Shown here piece after piece: positions 34,389 to 47,100 of a stretch of DNA of 64,000 bases (position 1 is the stretch's first letter; every line of letters begins with the position of its first letter). The stretch is taken from assembly GCA_914767715.1 (NCBI GenBank), contig OU612073.1, positions 24,118,001 through 24,182,000 on the forward strand, written 5' to 3'. The notes below the pieces were generated by a model. That model saw nothing but the letters and a program-made list of their open reading frames with translations, did not search any database and had not been told where the DNA came from. The position numbers were made by a program, and so were the translations under genes. This DNA comes from Membranipora membranacea. Its lineage: Eukaryota; Bryozoa; Gymnolaemata; Cheilostomatida; Membraniporidae.

Positions 34389-37300
34389 ATGTACAAGGGA
34401 TGGAAATACATCCGTGCTGTATTAACAATCATTATGATAGAAGGTGAGCAATTTCAGCAGTGCGGTTCAAGGAGTGTCTAGAATCTAAAGCATGAAAAAC
34501 AATTTTAATCGCTTGGAGATGTTACCCAACTATTGATAATTTTTTTTTAGATTAATAATAATTGTTTTGATAAAGCTTTCTTAAGATAGATGATTGTGGC
34601 AATAGAGGTCTGCATCCAGTGAATTAATTTATAATTGCAATAAGTTTATTTTAATGATTCGATACTTTTGTAACACACATTTTTGATCTATAATATACAG
34701 GGCTTATAGGAGACACTGATGGCTCATGTGAACAGCAGGTTACGGCCATCGCTGAATCTAAGGGAGATTTTGTGTTATCGGGATCACACCCAAGCCGTGA
34801 CTGCTCAGTTGTATTTTTCAACGAGAACAGACTGTCATTGAAAATAACTATACTATCCTTCAACAACAGTGAAAACCAGTAAGCACCACATATATAGACA
34901 GTTCTCTGCAACATTGGTTTACTGACACTAAGATATGACTTTGAATAAACGTGGAAATAACATCAACCTACAGTGCACATAGAATTGTGAATGTAAAGCA
35001 CTTTTCTATTAGCAGCTCTCCAGCTGTCTTTACAGGACATGAAACATAGAAACATTAATATGAAATTCAACTTGCGCACCCCTGTCCAAGGTAGAGTGGG
35101 CAGGCTAGGCTAATGTATGGAGAGCTCATCTCCATTAGCAGCATGGGTCCTGACCGGGATTTAAACCAGCAACTATCCCAAATCCCAACCACTATGCCAT
35201 CCTCCTGCTAATTAGTATAAATGAACGTACAGTACTCTATAGACGCTCTGGCTACTACTGACAATGATTTATATTGTAGGTGTCACATGAGTTACCTGTC
35301 CACATATAGTATACCTGACATACACGATCACAGATTCCCCAGACTTATAGACAAGTTCTGTGATAAGCCAGAACACCCTCTGATAATAACACAAATACCT
35401 CAGATAGCAGTTATACTAACAAGTAGACTGGATTCTAACTCCATTGTCAGGGGAACCTTCCAGTTTACTAATAACAGTAAGTCAACAAGAAATACTTTGA
35501 GTAGGAGTAGAAGCCCAACTGGCCATGAAACCATCACACACATCGTAGATGTTACTGTAACACCATCACTCACATCATAGATGTTACTGTAACACCATCA
35601 CACACATCATAGATGTTACTGTAACACCATCACTCACATCATAGATGTTACTGTAACACCATCACTCACATCATAGATGTTACTGTAACACCATCACACA
35701 CATCATAGATGTTACTGTAACACCATCACTCACATCATAGATGCTACTGTAACACCATCACTCACATCATAGATGTTACTGTAACACCATCACTCACATC
35801 ATAGATGTTACTGTAACACCATCACTCACATCATAGATGTTACTGTAACACCATCACACACATCATAGATGTTACTGTAACCCTGTTATAATTTTGTAGG
35901 TATTTGACTTCCAAATCCAGAAGTTCATGTAGAAACTAATGCTAATGCCGAGTTCCTGCAAGTTGTGCTCAATACCCTCTCATAATGATGGAGTATTCAA
36001 TTTGTCGCAATAAGTTCAAAGATCTGTGTCATATAATATTAAAAATCCAAAAATAATAGCTGTCACAGCTATAAGATCATCAATCAGTAGTAAGCTTGCT
36101 GCCTAATCAAAGTAAGGGGTTGAGTTGAGTTGAAAGTTATGTCCTCTTTTAGAGTTAATCGACACATACAGACATTCTGTGGAGAGGTGTGGTGAGCAGT
36201 TTTTAGAGGACCCACATGGAGAGATAATCGTCAAACCCAATGAGCAGGCCATGCAGTGTCTATGGTTGATAACGTCTGGTTCTAGTCATAGTCTGCTGGT
36301 TACTGTGGATGAATTAAATATAGGAAATACAGGTATGTTTATCACTTTATTCTGTGTAAGACTTTGCATTTTCACCAGTTCACCTGCACTGGATTCCGTT
36401 CAACATGTCTACTGAGCGTGAAGATAGTTTTTTTGCAATCATACACATTATTGCACTGTATTTTCAGTTGATAATGTAGTGGTTACCCAAAATCAATACC
36501 CCTGAAAAATTAACCCCAATTACATCATTAAATGTAGATGTCACACTGGCTCGTTGTCATTAAGCTACCAGGTTTTGGCTTTTCTAGTTTGTATACTCTT
36601 GTTAAAACCATCATATTGTATTTACCACAGAGACATGTGTTACTGAGGAGTATCTTGGTTTGTATGATGGACCTCCAGACTTGGCTCGACCGCCAGACAG
36701 ACAATTCTGTGGTAGAACAAGACATCATTCTCCCTGGAGGAGACAACTCATATCATCGGGCAGCTCTGTGGGCATCTCGTGAGTTATTACTTACCAAAGT
36801 CTCCTCAGGCAGAAAACATGTGTGATTCAACATCATTTTTCTGCTGCCTTAGATTTTGACAATTACAATAGAGGAGTACTGTGAATGAAGCCGCTAAACT
36901 GGGTATAAAAGAAGTTTGTGATCACAAACTAATGAAGCTGCCTTGTTCATTTAAGTCTTCTTTCATGAAATATCTTATCTCTTACAGATATAATAGATTA
37001 AAGAGTGGAGCTTCCTTCTTGTTGCGCTGGAATCACATATACAAACCAATAGCTATGCAGAAAACTAAAGGTATAATTCCTACCTGCCATGTGGTTTACC
37101 TTCTCATGGGTTCACTCAAAGGAGAAACTACTGAAAGTGGTGGTTATGAAGAATATACCAAGTCGACTTGGGCTGCAGTCACACACTTTTTGCCTTGTCT
37201 TTATTATAACTGCCCCCATATCTCGCCTACCAGCTTTTACAAGTCAATATTATATGGAAAATATAATACTAATCCTGCTACTCGCCTATGAAAAATCACT

Positions 37301-40300
37301 CTAGAATATACTATTTGATGAGGAAAAGCGTACCCTTGCACACGCTTGTAATAGCTAACTTTATTGCTCGCAAACATTTACTCGCACTATCTACTGCATG
37401 TAGACTCAAACGTCAACTCCCCTAGAATATGTACTACCAAACAATTAGTCACCCCCAAACTAACTAAACTAAATTCTAGCTAAAATTTACTCTTCTAGGG
37501 TGAATACACTATATGATTTGTTTGATCTTTATTTCTTGCAGTAGGATGTAGTTCTAAGAAGTTTTATTGTGAAGGAGGAAGATACTGTCTGGATGAAGAT
37601 GAATCATTATGTAGATTTACTGAAGCATTCTGTATAGACTCTGAGTTACTGTGTAACCATCACGCTAACTGTGGACTCATCGATCACTCTGATGAGTATA
37701 AGTGAGTTACTGTGTAACCATCACGCTAACTGTGGACTCATCGATCACTCTGATGAGTATAAGTGAGTTTCCAATGTGTGAAAATCGTGCTCAGACTGAC
37801 TCTGCGAGCGATGGTGTTAGTAAAGGCTGAATTGTTAATCTACAATGGCATGCGTTATGTATTGTCGCTGACAACGATCCGTGTGGATGTGAGTTGCCCA
37901 TCCCTTGAGAAAAGTGGGACAACCCCAGCATTAAAATGTTCTTGATTTTGAACTCAAATACATTCACAGCTGTATTTTTATACATGATTTGTAGATGTGA
38001 CTATGAGAATAGAAGAGTGACCATAGTATGTGCTGTTCTGGGTGGTCTTGTCACTCTTGTTATCATATGTGTCATCTGCTGGCAGAGAAACAGAATGGTG
38101 AGAGAGATTCACAGAGTAGCCCGACAAACTAGTTTAAGGAGGGGAAGGAGGACGGCCCTCGTACCAGATCGCAGTAAGTTATCCAGTAACGTGAAATTGT
38201 AGAGTTATCCTCTTTTCTCTGACTTTTCGCTGATTATTTGAATTGAACCACATAAAAAAACAAAGGTTAATTTCACTTACTTATATTTACCACAGTAGCT
38301 TGTGGCAACAAACTGAATGAGAATGAGACTGTGAGAACGAAAAAACAAGGATTATATATTATGGAACATTCAGTTCGAAATACTCAAGGGCAAATCCCAG
38401 TAAACCAAATATGTTATGAAAAACATCCTCCTCTGTATAAGAGCTTTGGTTGGAGGGTAGCTCATAATATTAGCTAAAATAAAATAGAAATCAGTTTATA
38501 ATAACCTGCTATGACACAATATTATGAATATATTTACACTATGGACAAGATGGGCATGGCGGACAGTCAGGCATGCATAAAAAATACTGTAGCACTTAGC
38601 TAAGAAACAGCAGACAGTAAGTTAATCTAGTGTGTAGGATACACAGTTAAACAGTCTTCTCAGAGATTTGATGTTTTTGCGATGCCAGCTGACGATCCTG
38701 TGTTTGGTTGATGAGACAGTGTTTGAGTTCTGACGTGATGAGGGAGCTGCTCTGAAGATGTACCGCGGGTAATCTGTATAGTCATAGGCGGCCGCTATAA
38801 AAATAGAATTAACCAAGTCGTCATTGGGAAAGAAAGAAAGACCAAAATCAGTTTATTTCAACCATTTCCCATCTATTTCATATCCATTTCCTTACAATTT
38901 CACGCTGACTAATTACTAGTTAGTAAATAGTCTTTAATATCCGATCACCAGTCTGCTTGAGTTCTAGCCATCTAGCTTGACTTCTAGCCATACAGGTTGA
39001 TATGGAGTAAGTGTTGCTACTGGTCAGCAATCAACGGATCGATTGATACACCTTGGCACACCATTCTAATATCATTGGGCAAGGAAATGAGCACTCACCT
39101 ATATAATCATTAACAGCTTCAGATTGATTATCGTCATCGGTTAGGTCCGACTCATTCTCTTCATATATAGTCTCAAGCTCCTGCTCAAATTTCTCTGCAA
39201 ATATTAGTTGTGTCAGTGTTGACCATTTAATCTTTGAACCTTTGTTATTATTCTTAAGTAACATAGTAGAATATAAAGATTGTCATCATCATGTCCATCT
39301 TACTTTTAATGGAAGGTTATCGCCACATTCTCATCTTTTCTCTGGCTGAAGAGTCGGAGAGGTGTGTGTGTATCAGCAGGTGGAAGGTACACCACTATCC
39401 ATTATAGTATAACTATATGGGTTTTCTGGAAATTATTTTTGTGCTTTGTTGCAAAATGGAAATGATCAACAGAAAACTTGATATCTACACCAGTAGTGTC
39501 ATTTGAATTCCGAGCTGCATCTAGCATTGCATTGTGGGAGAGACACCAATGCGCCGGTTTATAAATAGTTGAGACTCACCTTCAGGCTCCATTTCACACC
39601 AGACGATCTCATGGTCTCGAGGTACAGGCTCCTCATCGTCATCATAAAATACCTCATCTGATAAATCGTTCATTGTATACCACAAACTGCTGCCTAAACT
39701 ATCCCATGAGCCGTATAGTACTACAAGATTGAGATCAAGGCTTAGTGGTGCTGATGCTAGTAGTTTTGTACAAAATCTCAAGTGGTGTAGTCGCGGACTG
39801 AATAGATCCACTACCGAGGTCAATACCAACTTCCACAATAGATCAGATCGGTTACGTGAGCATGGCGATAAACATGCACAAGAATAATACAATGTGACTG
39901 AGCAAGGAAGTAAAATGTGCTGAAAATTACAAGCTGTGACTAGGCAATGCTTCATGTGTGTCTCATTAAAGGTTGTAATCAACATTACAGACCAGCCTGC
40001 ATAACAAACATCACAAGCATTTATCAGGAAGTCGGTGAGCAATAATGTCATAAGTAGGGATTAGGTGAGAAATATAAATGTGAATCCATTGTGGGTGCTG
40101 AAAAGTGGCCTGATAGACAAACAAATCTGTGAATGAGACACAAGAGGGTATTGTGTCATCACTGCTGTATTTCCTCTTAACTTACGAACAAAATAAGCTA
40201 CTCAACTTGTTTTATGATACTTTCCTATCTTGTATGTTCTAAATAAGAACTCACACTCATCGGTCCTCTTTTCACCATCATCTTGATCATCCCTCCTGAT

Positions 40301-43092
40301 ATGATCTCCATCACCCTTAGCTGAGCCATTGGCTACAAAGAGAGAGAAGTAAGTTAGTTTTGATCTTTGTCAAAGCAATACTAACAAATGTGTACGCCGA
40401 ACTACTATGTCTAATCTAATAGTAATGTGTAGTGGGTGTGTGCTGAGATGAGGACCACAGTAGGACAGTCTTTGGCCTTAGCATGAAAATGCCACGGGTT
40501 ACAAACAGGTTTGATGATATACCTCTTGATAGTATAGCAAGAGATATGATACAATGGCAGGTATGAAACATGAAATTTCAGGCAAAACCAGAGGATGAAG
40601 GCAGACAAATAAAGCTGTTCAAGAATAACTTTCAAATATAAATTATATAAAAATAAATAAATTACAATTTATTTTCTATGCTAAAATCCAGATCCATTGT
40701 TGGATATATTGAGCTTACCACCATCTGTCTGATGAGGAGAGAAGTCTATGGGCTCACAGATCTTCAGTGACTCATCACAGCTTTTATCGTCAGACTGAAT
40801 AGAGTAATGAAGAGACCGAGCATACATATACATCAACCACCAACTACTGAAAAATAATGCAGTCAAATAAGTATTCTGCAGAGGTTAAGTCTATTTTAAC
40901 TATGATAAGCATCTCTCGGATTCACAAGTTAATAGAATATATATTATATATATGCCTCATTTTTCAAATACATAAATACAAAGAGTGATAAAACAGTGTA
41001 TTTGAGAAGACAATTCCATAATCAGTCAACAATGCATGGGAAAATCATAATATAATTTTCCCATGAATGCTGAACATTTCTCGTTATTATAGTTATAATA
41101 ATAATATTTTTATAACTATAATAATGAGAACTGTTCAGCAGTCTGAGAGTTAGCTTTCCTTGTACATATAATATTACAAAACTAGATAATGAGGCCGTGC
41201 ATCATTGCGCTATGCTGCCTGCACATTATGCTACGACGCAGTGCTCTGATAAAATGATGACCAAAATGCTGCCCTATTCATTGCATTGCCCACAATGAAC
41301 AGAGGAAGAAAAGCCATAGAGCATAATATGTTCTGGTAAATGGTCCCAACTGAAATCTGAAATAACCAGCCTGTAATGTACCATTGCTCAAAGAAAGAGT
41401 CTTCCCAAAAGTTTAAAGTTCAAAGGCATAAAAAATAACAAATATACATTAACTTACAAAGCAGCAGTGAGATATACGGGATTAAGAATCACCATACTAG
41501 CTACAATCATCAACCACACATAGCCTAAAGCCTTCATTTCTAGACAGATTATCAGCGTCAGTGAATAACAGTCAGCAGGACAGAGCAGTGAGATAACACA
41601 GCTTATCTGTATAATAATACGATCACTATGACCGACTTGTTGTCAGACGCAAAGTGTAGCGTCATTACACAAAGTCCCTGATTGTTGGGAGTGCTGACTA
41701 TCATGTAGGATTTAGCATTGTTAGGCAAAATGATAATATTATATAACATGCTTTTGTTTTATATATATAATTTTTTATTTTGTCGGATAATTTTATCTTA
41801 TCAATTTTTTGTCTGGATCTACAGCGAGGTTACTGCTTATAACTGGATTTCAAATATCTTTACCAAAATTGACGAAATAATGTTTTTCAAGTTTTGGTAG
41901 TGATATGCGACTAAGAAAACATTAATTCATGCATTGAAAGCTGAAATTTATTCCATAGTCTACTTTACCTACTACCATTACCTGTCGCATAAAACATTAT
42001 TTGTTTTAACCTCCACTAAAATAGTGTGACATAACATTGAGTAGATTGCCAAGAAAAGTATAATCAAAAGAACGAACACCTTATAAAATGCCTCAAATAT
42101 GTCAAAGCCAACTTTTTAAATCTGTTTTATGTTCCAGGTGAGCTCCTTATTAGGAATGTTCTCCCTAGACCAACGGCTAGGGACCAGAGTACAGAGAATA
42201 ACCACTTAGATATACCGAGTACAGCGCAACGTAAGATAAGTCTACCTGCGTACCTACACAGTGAGGGAGATAACTCCAGTCGACGTAAGAGTTCAGCTGC
42301 TCTTATGGGCAACAGAAGAGGTAGATTTATATCATCGTTAAATCTTTTCTGTTATCAACAAATGAATATCGAAATGTTGACTCATAATGGTCAGAATTTT
42401 GTAAGAACCGCTTATAGTGGCCTTCACAGGGTACAGGAAGCTTGTTGGTGGTGTGATGCTGTCAATATTTTGTTTATTGTAATGAGCAGCAAGAAGCTTA
42501 GCGAGCACAAGCTTAGAGGGGGACCTTTCTGCTCAGCCTTAATGAAACAACCAAGCCGAGCCTCATTACATGGCCGAGATATTGAACATTAGAATGATCT
42601 TATCTGTGAAATTAAATGTCTGACACAGAGAACACAATATGCTCGGCATTTCTCATGTTCATTTTTTTACAGTTCGGGAAAGAAGGAGCACACAGATACA
42701 GTTCAATCATTTACCCATGATGCATTTCTCCTCATCCGCCTACAGGTAGTATACATAGAATATTGGATAGGAAGCGTGTAACCGAGGGATGTGCAATCCT
42801 GTTACAGTCATATACAACTCTCACATTATTATGGTTATCCCATGAGGGTATTGCTTCAAAAAACAAAACAAGCATCCAGATACAGCGTTGCTTATATATA
42901 AACCCTGAAGGCTTTTATTTGTTGTAAGTGAAGTTGTCCCTTCCATATATCAGGGAAGACAATTACTCAGTTTATATTATTATAAATCATCATGTCAACC
43001 CATCATATCATATTCGTAATAAGATTTTTAACACTTACAGATCTCAGTGGTTACATGACACATTGGACTTAGACCCTACTGGTAACTCTTAA
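34389..43092 (+). CDS. NETO-like single-pass membrane protein: two CUB domains, LDLa, TM, cytoplasmic tail (495 aa, 11 exons)
   Basis: Exons: 34389-34443, 34701-34878, 35280-35476, 36153-36332, 36631-36778, 36988-37070, 37542-37701, 37995-38173, 42138-42320, 42673-42745, 43041-43092. All introns are GT-AG with matching phases; total 1488 nt. Residues 1-25 are a signal peptide (RAVLTIIMIEGLIG). CUB1 (about 27-142, divergent) has FVLSGSHPSRDC. CUB2 (about 155-265) has GEIIVKP, CLWLITSG, LGLYDGPP, FCGR and SSGSSVGI. LDLa (about 300-335) ends CGLIDHSDEYKC. The membrane helix is VTIVCAVLGGLVTLVIICVI (about 342-362), followed by a basic tail of about 130 residues ending DPTGNS. This order and length match NETO1/NETO2, auxiliary subunits of kainate receptors, so a receptor-accessory role at the cell surface is a reasonable guess; it could also be another CUB-LDLa receptor. 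The penultimate long intron (38174-42137) contains a complete antisense gene. The tail exons 9-11 rest on phase and splice agreement. Confidence 0.82.
35140..35215 (-). mobile_element. tRNA-derived SINE-like head
   Basis: In intron 2 of the NETO-like gene, read on the minus strand: TGGCATAGTGGTTGGG (A-box-like) and, about 20 nt after it, GGTTTAAATCCC (B-box-like). The two boxes are closer together than in an intact tRNA, so it is a degenerate copy. Confidence 0.4.
35535..35882. repeat. Minisatellite, 32-bp unit, about 11 copies
   Basis: The unit joins CATCACTCACATCATAGATG and TTACTGTAACAC. Some copies read CACACACATC instead of CACTCACATC. It lies in intron 3 of the NETO-like gene, just after the CUB1 exon. 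Confidence 0.95.
37643..37769. repeat. 61-bp tandem duplication copying an exon end and its splice donor
   Basis: The segment starting GAGTTACTGTGTAACC at 37643 is repeated exactly from 37704. The first copy is the 3' part of the LDLa exon with its donor GTGAGT at 37702. The second copy is intronic and carries an identical donor at 37763. Confidence 0.9.
38622..41537 (-). CDS. Nested orphan membrane protein, 231 aa, 6 exons
   Basis: I do not recognise this gene. It lies antisense within an intron (38174-42137) of the NETO-like gene. Exons (minus): 41537-41458, 40846-40719, 40332-40255, 39720-39580, 39194-39099, 38794-38622. All introns are GT-AG, the phases agree and the sum is 696 nt. The N-terminus has two hydrophobic runs, YVWLMIVASMVIL and LTAAFSWWLMYMYA, separated by a Pro-containing turn. 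This could be one signal-anchor or a membrane hairpin. A long acidic middle part follows (DDDEEPVPRDHE, ESDLTDDDNQSE), and a basic C-terminus (KHRIVSWHRKNIKSLRRLF). Two cysteines (SCDESLKIC) follow the hydrophobic part. A small membrane-tethered adaptor or secreted peptide precursor are possible, but no function is supported. Confidence 0.75.
41035..41140. repeat. Two adjacent palindromes
   Basis: CATGGGAAAAT...ATTTTCCCATG (about 41035-41065) is followed by TGCTGAACATTTCTCGTTAT pairing with its complement ending GTTCAGCA (41068-41140). They lie in the first intron of the nested gene. Confidence 0.65.
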
Positions 43093-43293
43093 TTAGTTTA
43101 TTAGGTCTGATATAAATGTTTCTTTTGCATGACTGGTTCTGCTCTATTAGCAATTTTTGTCTTTATTTTAACACCACTGGTTTCCTTTCGAGTCTGTAAA
43201 GATATGAGCACTATATTGTACAGTTCAGTTTTACGAATAGATGGCCACATTTATCAGAGTATTGCTCTATCAAATAACTAATGTGAAACTCTC

Positions 43294-43299
43294 AATAAA
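43294..43299 (+). promoter_or_regulatory. Candidate poly(A) signal of the NETO-like gene
   Basis: AATAAA about 200 nt after the stop codon at 43092. It supports the assignment of the 42138-43092 exons as the 3' end of that gene. Confidence 0.6.
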
Positions 43300-43506
43300 G
43301 AATATTGCTTTCTTCATTACTTGGTTCTATTTTGCAATCGCACAAAGATTTTGACAAAATGAAAAAAATAATTGACTATCACAATACAAATCCCTAATGT
43401 ACATTGATACGTACCAAATTAGATACAAAAACAAAATCTGGTGATATTTATCCATCACTATTATAATAGCATAGCAGGATTGTAAATCATAGCCACAATG
43501 ATGATG

Positions 43507-43548
<42 letters not shown>

Positions 43549-44107
43549 CATGTTGACGTGTAACTGAGCCACCAAACAACCAAATCTACATGTTGACGCG
43601 AACCAGACAAGGATATGCTAACATTTGTAACAAAAATGTACACATTGCAAAAGTCACAGTACTCAAAAATAATAACTTTGACAATGACAATACTTTCCAG
43701 CGAGTAATGATTTCCAAAATGAATGTAACAGATATTTATGTGTACATATTATAGCTGATCTAGAAATTATTGAAGTTGCCTAACATTAATATTGGCAAAA
43801 GAGTAGGTATAGATATAATATGGAATTGGCATCATGAGACTAACATGCAAAAATAACTTAAATCAGGGTTGATGCTTCTAACAAAGTGGACATGTTCGAG
43901 TTGAAGTCTTTGACTTTTAAGCATCTTGTTCTCATCACTGATTGATGCCACGAACTGAAATGTTATCAGAGCAGTAACTCCCATATGACCCGCAACATCG
44001 ATAAATTATCCTGTCTCGTGCCTAACTTTGGCAGCAGTGTGGTTGATACGTGCCTGAAGTTGGAATGGATTACACGCATTGAGACTCAATCGCATACTTT
44101 GCGTCTA
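43300..44107. other. Convergent intergenic region
   Basis: It separates the 3' ends of the plus-strand NETO-like gene and the minus-strand AP180-like gene. The only clear feature is a trinucleotide run at 43507-43548. Both 3' untranslated regions probably lie here and could overlap. Confidence 0.4.
43507..43548. repeat. GTA/TAC trinucleotide microsatellite, about 14 units
   Basis: An uninterrupted GTAGTA run. It produces tyrosine-run or threonine-run open frames that are artefacts. Confidence 0.95.
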
Positions 44108-47100
44108 TCACAGATTTCCGAAAGGATCTAACGGTTGCTGCTGATTGGTTGCTGTCTGTGGCCGCATCGCCATTGGCTGCATCATCATCGGTTGCTGGCC
44201 CATCATTGGCTGAGCTTGATAAGTAGGTGGAGCCATACCCATCATTTGAGGATTCTAAAAACAAGAAAAGTTCTCCGAATAATAAGACAAACGTTAGACG
44301 CTGTAGATCAGGAACACAACAAAGATGACTGACAAAACACAAACATAACAACAGTGACATAGATCAGCAGGTTGGATATTCTGTGCTACTACTTGTACTA
44401 CTACTACCAGCAGTAGTAATTTCACTCGATATTTCTAGTCGATGATAATGAGGTACCATATCAGATAAATTGTATGAATTTTGGGGCATAAAAAGAAGAA
44501 ATGCTCTCATCAACTGAGTATGAAGATGACTATAAGATCTCGGTGACTGAGGAGTGGTACAAACCCATCACTTACATTATACATCATAGGTTGAGGCTGT
44601 TGATACATATAATTTTGTTGTTGTGGTTGCATAGCGTAACCAAATTGTTGCTGTTGTTGCATAACAGGGTTGAACATAGGCTGTTGCTGCTGTTGCATCT
44701 ATATAAGAAATTATACTAAACAATAGCGGTACAATATTGTGACAACATAAAACACAGTGGTAAGGTGAAAGTGGAGTTGAGACTAAATATATATAAAAAT
44801 ATTGAATGTGAGCCGTGACAGAACGAAACAAGGTCTTTATTTTTGAGTAATCCCCTCATTGATCAAGGGAGAGTGACTCCAATGTTTGTCATTACAAACC
44901 ATAGATTCTAAATTTCATGATCATGTGAGCTCTTCGTGTGTCTCATCTATAGACAAATTAATCCACATGTGATAAAACTATATTGGTACCAAAAGTGTTA
45001 TTTGGAAGATGAAAGGATTCAGTGTTGTTGCCTGAAAAATCATAGCTGGTTACACTAACAATAAGATCAGAATTTAAAAGTGAGGGCAGGCACAATAACG
45101 CGTCTTACCATTGGCTGCTGCTGAGGCTGGGGAGCTCCTGACCAGGTACTCGAAGCTGGTCTAATACCGGAGAAGTTGTTTCCACCTGTTAATTTCTTTT
45201 CTGTTGGTGCTGTCCACTGTAAATCACCCCTGTGACACAATAAATGTAAGTTAAATACTCTCTCTTGATCAGAAACGACTGATTGATCACGCAATACAAA
45301 TATTTGATATGACAATGGATAGATGGATTGTTCCAACAGTAGTCAATGGTTTATCTTAAAAAGACTGGTGAGAGCATGAAATAATGTACAAACATCAGTG
45401 TCTCTTTCTGATAACATTTATAACATAATTATGTATTATACAGATTGTTACTCACTTGTTCATTGTGCCAGGTTTGACTGACAGACTACCAGCCAGTGAA
45501 GCTAGACTGGAATCTACATCTCCTAGTAATAGCCTAGAGTTCCCACCACCTGCCATCGCACCTTGGGGCTGTAATACTAGTCCCGCTGCAAAACAATCTC
45601 ACCAGTGAATATTTTGGGGTTTAGTTTCAAAGACGTTTTGTGCAGTAGAATAATCCCGGGAAGAAAATTGAAGTATGGAAATAATGTTTCCAATTAAATT
45701 CTTCTATTAATTGCCAACAGCAAACCAAAACCAAGAGAATCTTAGCAACGTTTTTTTTTGTAACAGTGAGCTGCATGTAGTGCTGACCACCCAACCATGT
45801 TTCATGACGGAACTGAAAACCAATTGATGCCCAGCCATGATTTTGTCGTCATTTCTTTAGCTCACTACAACTCACTGCTACAAAAGAGTAAACAGGTCAA
45901 AGGTCAGGTATGAGTAAGCTGCAGTAATAAGCAGAGGATACTACTACTACCTAAGGGAGGGATAGAGAGCAAAAAGAAAATATGTTCACCAAGCCAATGA
46001 TATGATTAAAGCTTATGTCAATGTTTATCTTTATTTACCTGCAGCTCCATTCTCAGTACTACTGTCTCTACGACTGATGGCAGGTGGAGAAGTAGGGGGC
46101 ACCCTGCTGCCACCTGCTTCCGCCTGCATAGCAGCCAGGGACTTCTTCACAACCTTCTTAGGCTCTTCAGGAAACATTTGTTTGAACATTGCAGCCTCAA
46201 GAGGATTTGAGGGGACCGGAATGGGTTTCGATGGTTTTGACGTAGTCGGGGCCTTATTCTCTTTCACTGGAAGAATCGTTGAGATAGGAGTGATGGGCTC
46301 AGGATCGATAAGCTGTAGATTGCTATCTTCTTCTGACGTAGTGTCAGAGCTGGCCTCTTCATTGTTGTTTGCAGACCCGTTAAGATCTGCCATCAAGTTC
46401 AGTGAAGAATCTGCCTCATCAACAGCAACTATCAGCGATAAAAATAACATTATACGACTGATGACCCAACTTAGGAAGTGGATGGATGACAAACTAAAAG
46501 AACCGAATATCTATCTAAACGATACGAAGCTACACTGATAACTGAAATCTAAGAAACAGTATGACGAACAAATCAAACTAGTGTGAGTGAGACAGAGAAA
46601 CTGAAATAAGCACCTCTTAAACAAAGTGCCACTCTCTAAACACAATAACAACATAAGCACGGCTCAGCTTATAGCGAGATGGGAACACCGGGTTTTAGTG
46701 TATTTTTTGACAACTTTTACCTTGATTGGGGTTCACAATGCTTGGTGATGGGGTTATGCAGCGCTCTAGAATCAAACAAGAATTTCTCTTTCATTCTGTC
46801 CTTTTCATTTGAAATAGTATTTAATAAATATAAATTTGAATACTTGCAACTTTGCTGCTACTGAATATTTACAACATCGAGGTCACAACATTGCTCATAC
46901 ATATCGAGATCATATACATGGCAATGAATTTCATTTTTTAATGAGAATTATGTATAAGATGAGGATTTTTAATACTAAACAGACCTGCAGTGGGGAGCAG
47001 CATTATGCTTGTTTGTGGTGCACTCTGCTCCAATGTAACTACATCTACATAGTAAGTAAAATAATATTTATGAGAATTGTTCTTATTATGGGATTGCTGA

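Noticed and set aside
38174-38202. Alternative short end of the NETO-like protein by reading through the exon-8 donor
   Set aside because: It is possible, but three further exons join in frame, reach a stop and are followed by AATAAA, so the longer form is preferred.
43327-43643. Poly-tyrosine and poly-threonine frames
   Set aside because: They result from the GTA/TAC microsatellite.
46002-46538. 178-residue plus-strand frame
   Set aside because: It is the antisense shadow of the AP180-like exon 46428-46039, which has strong splice and composition support.
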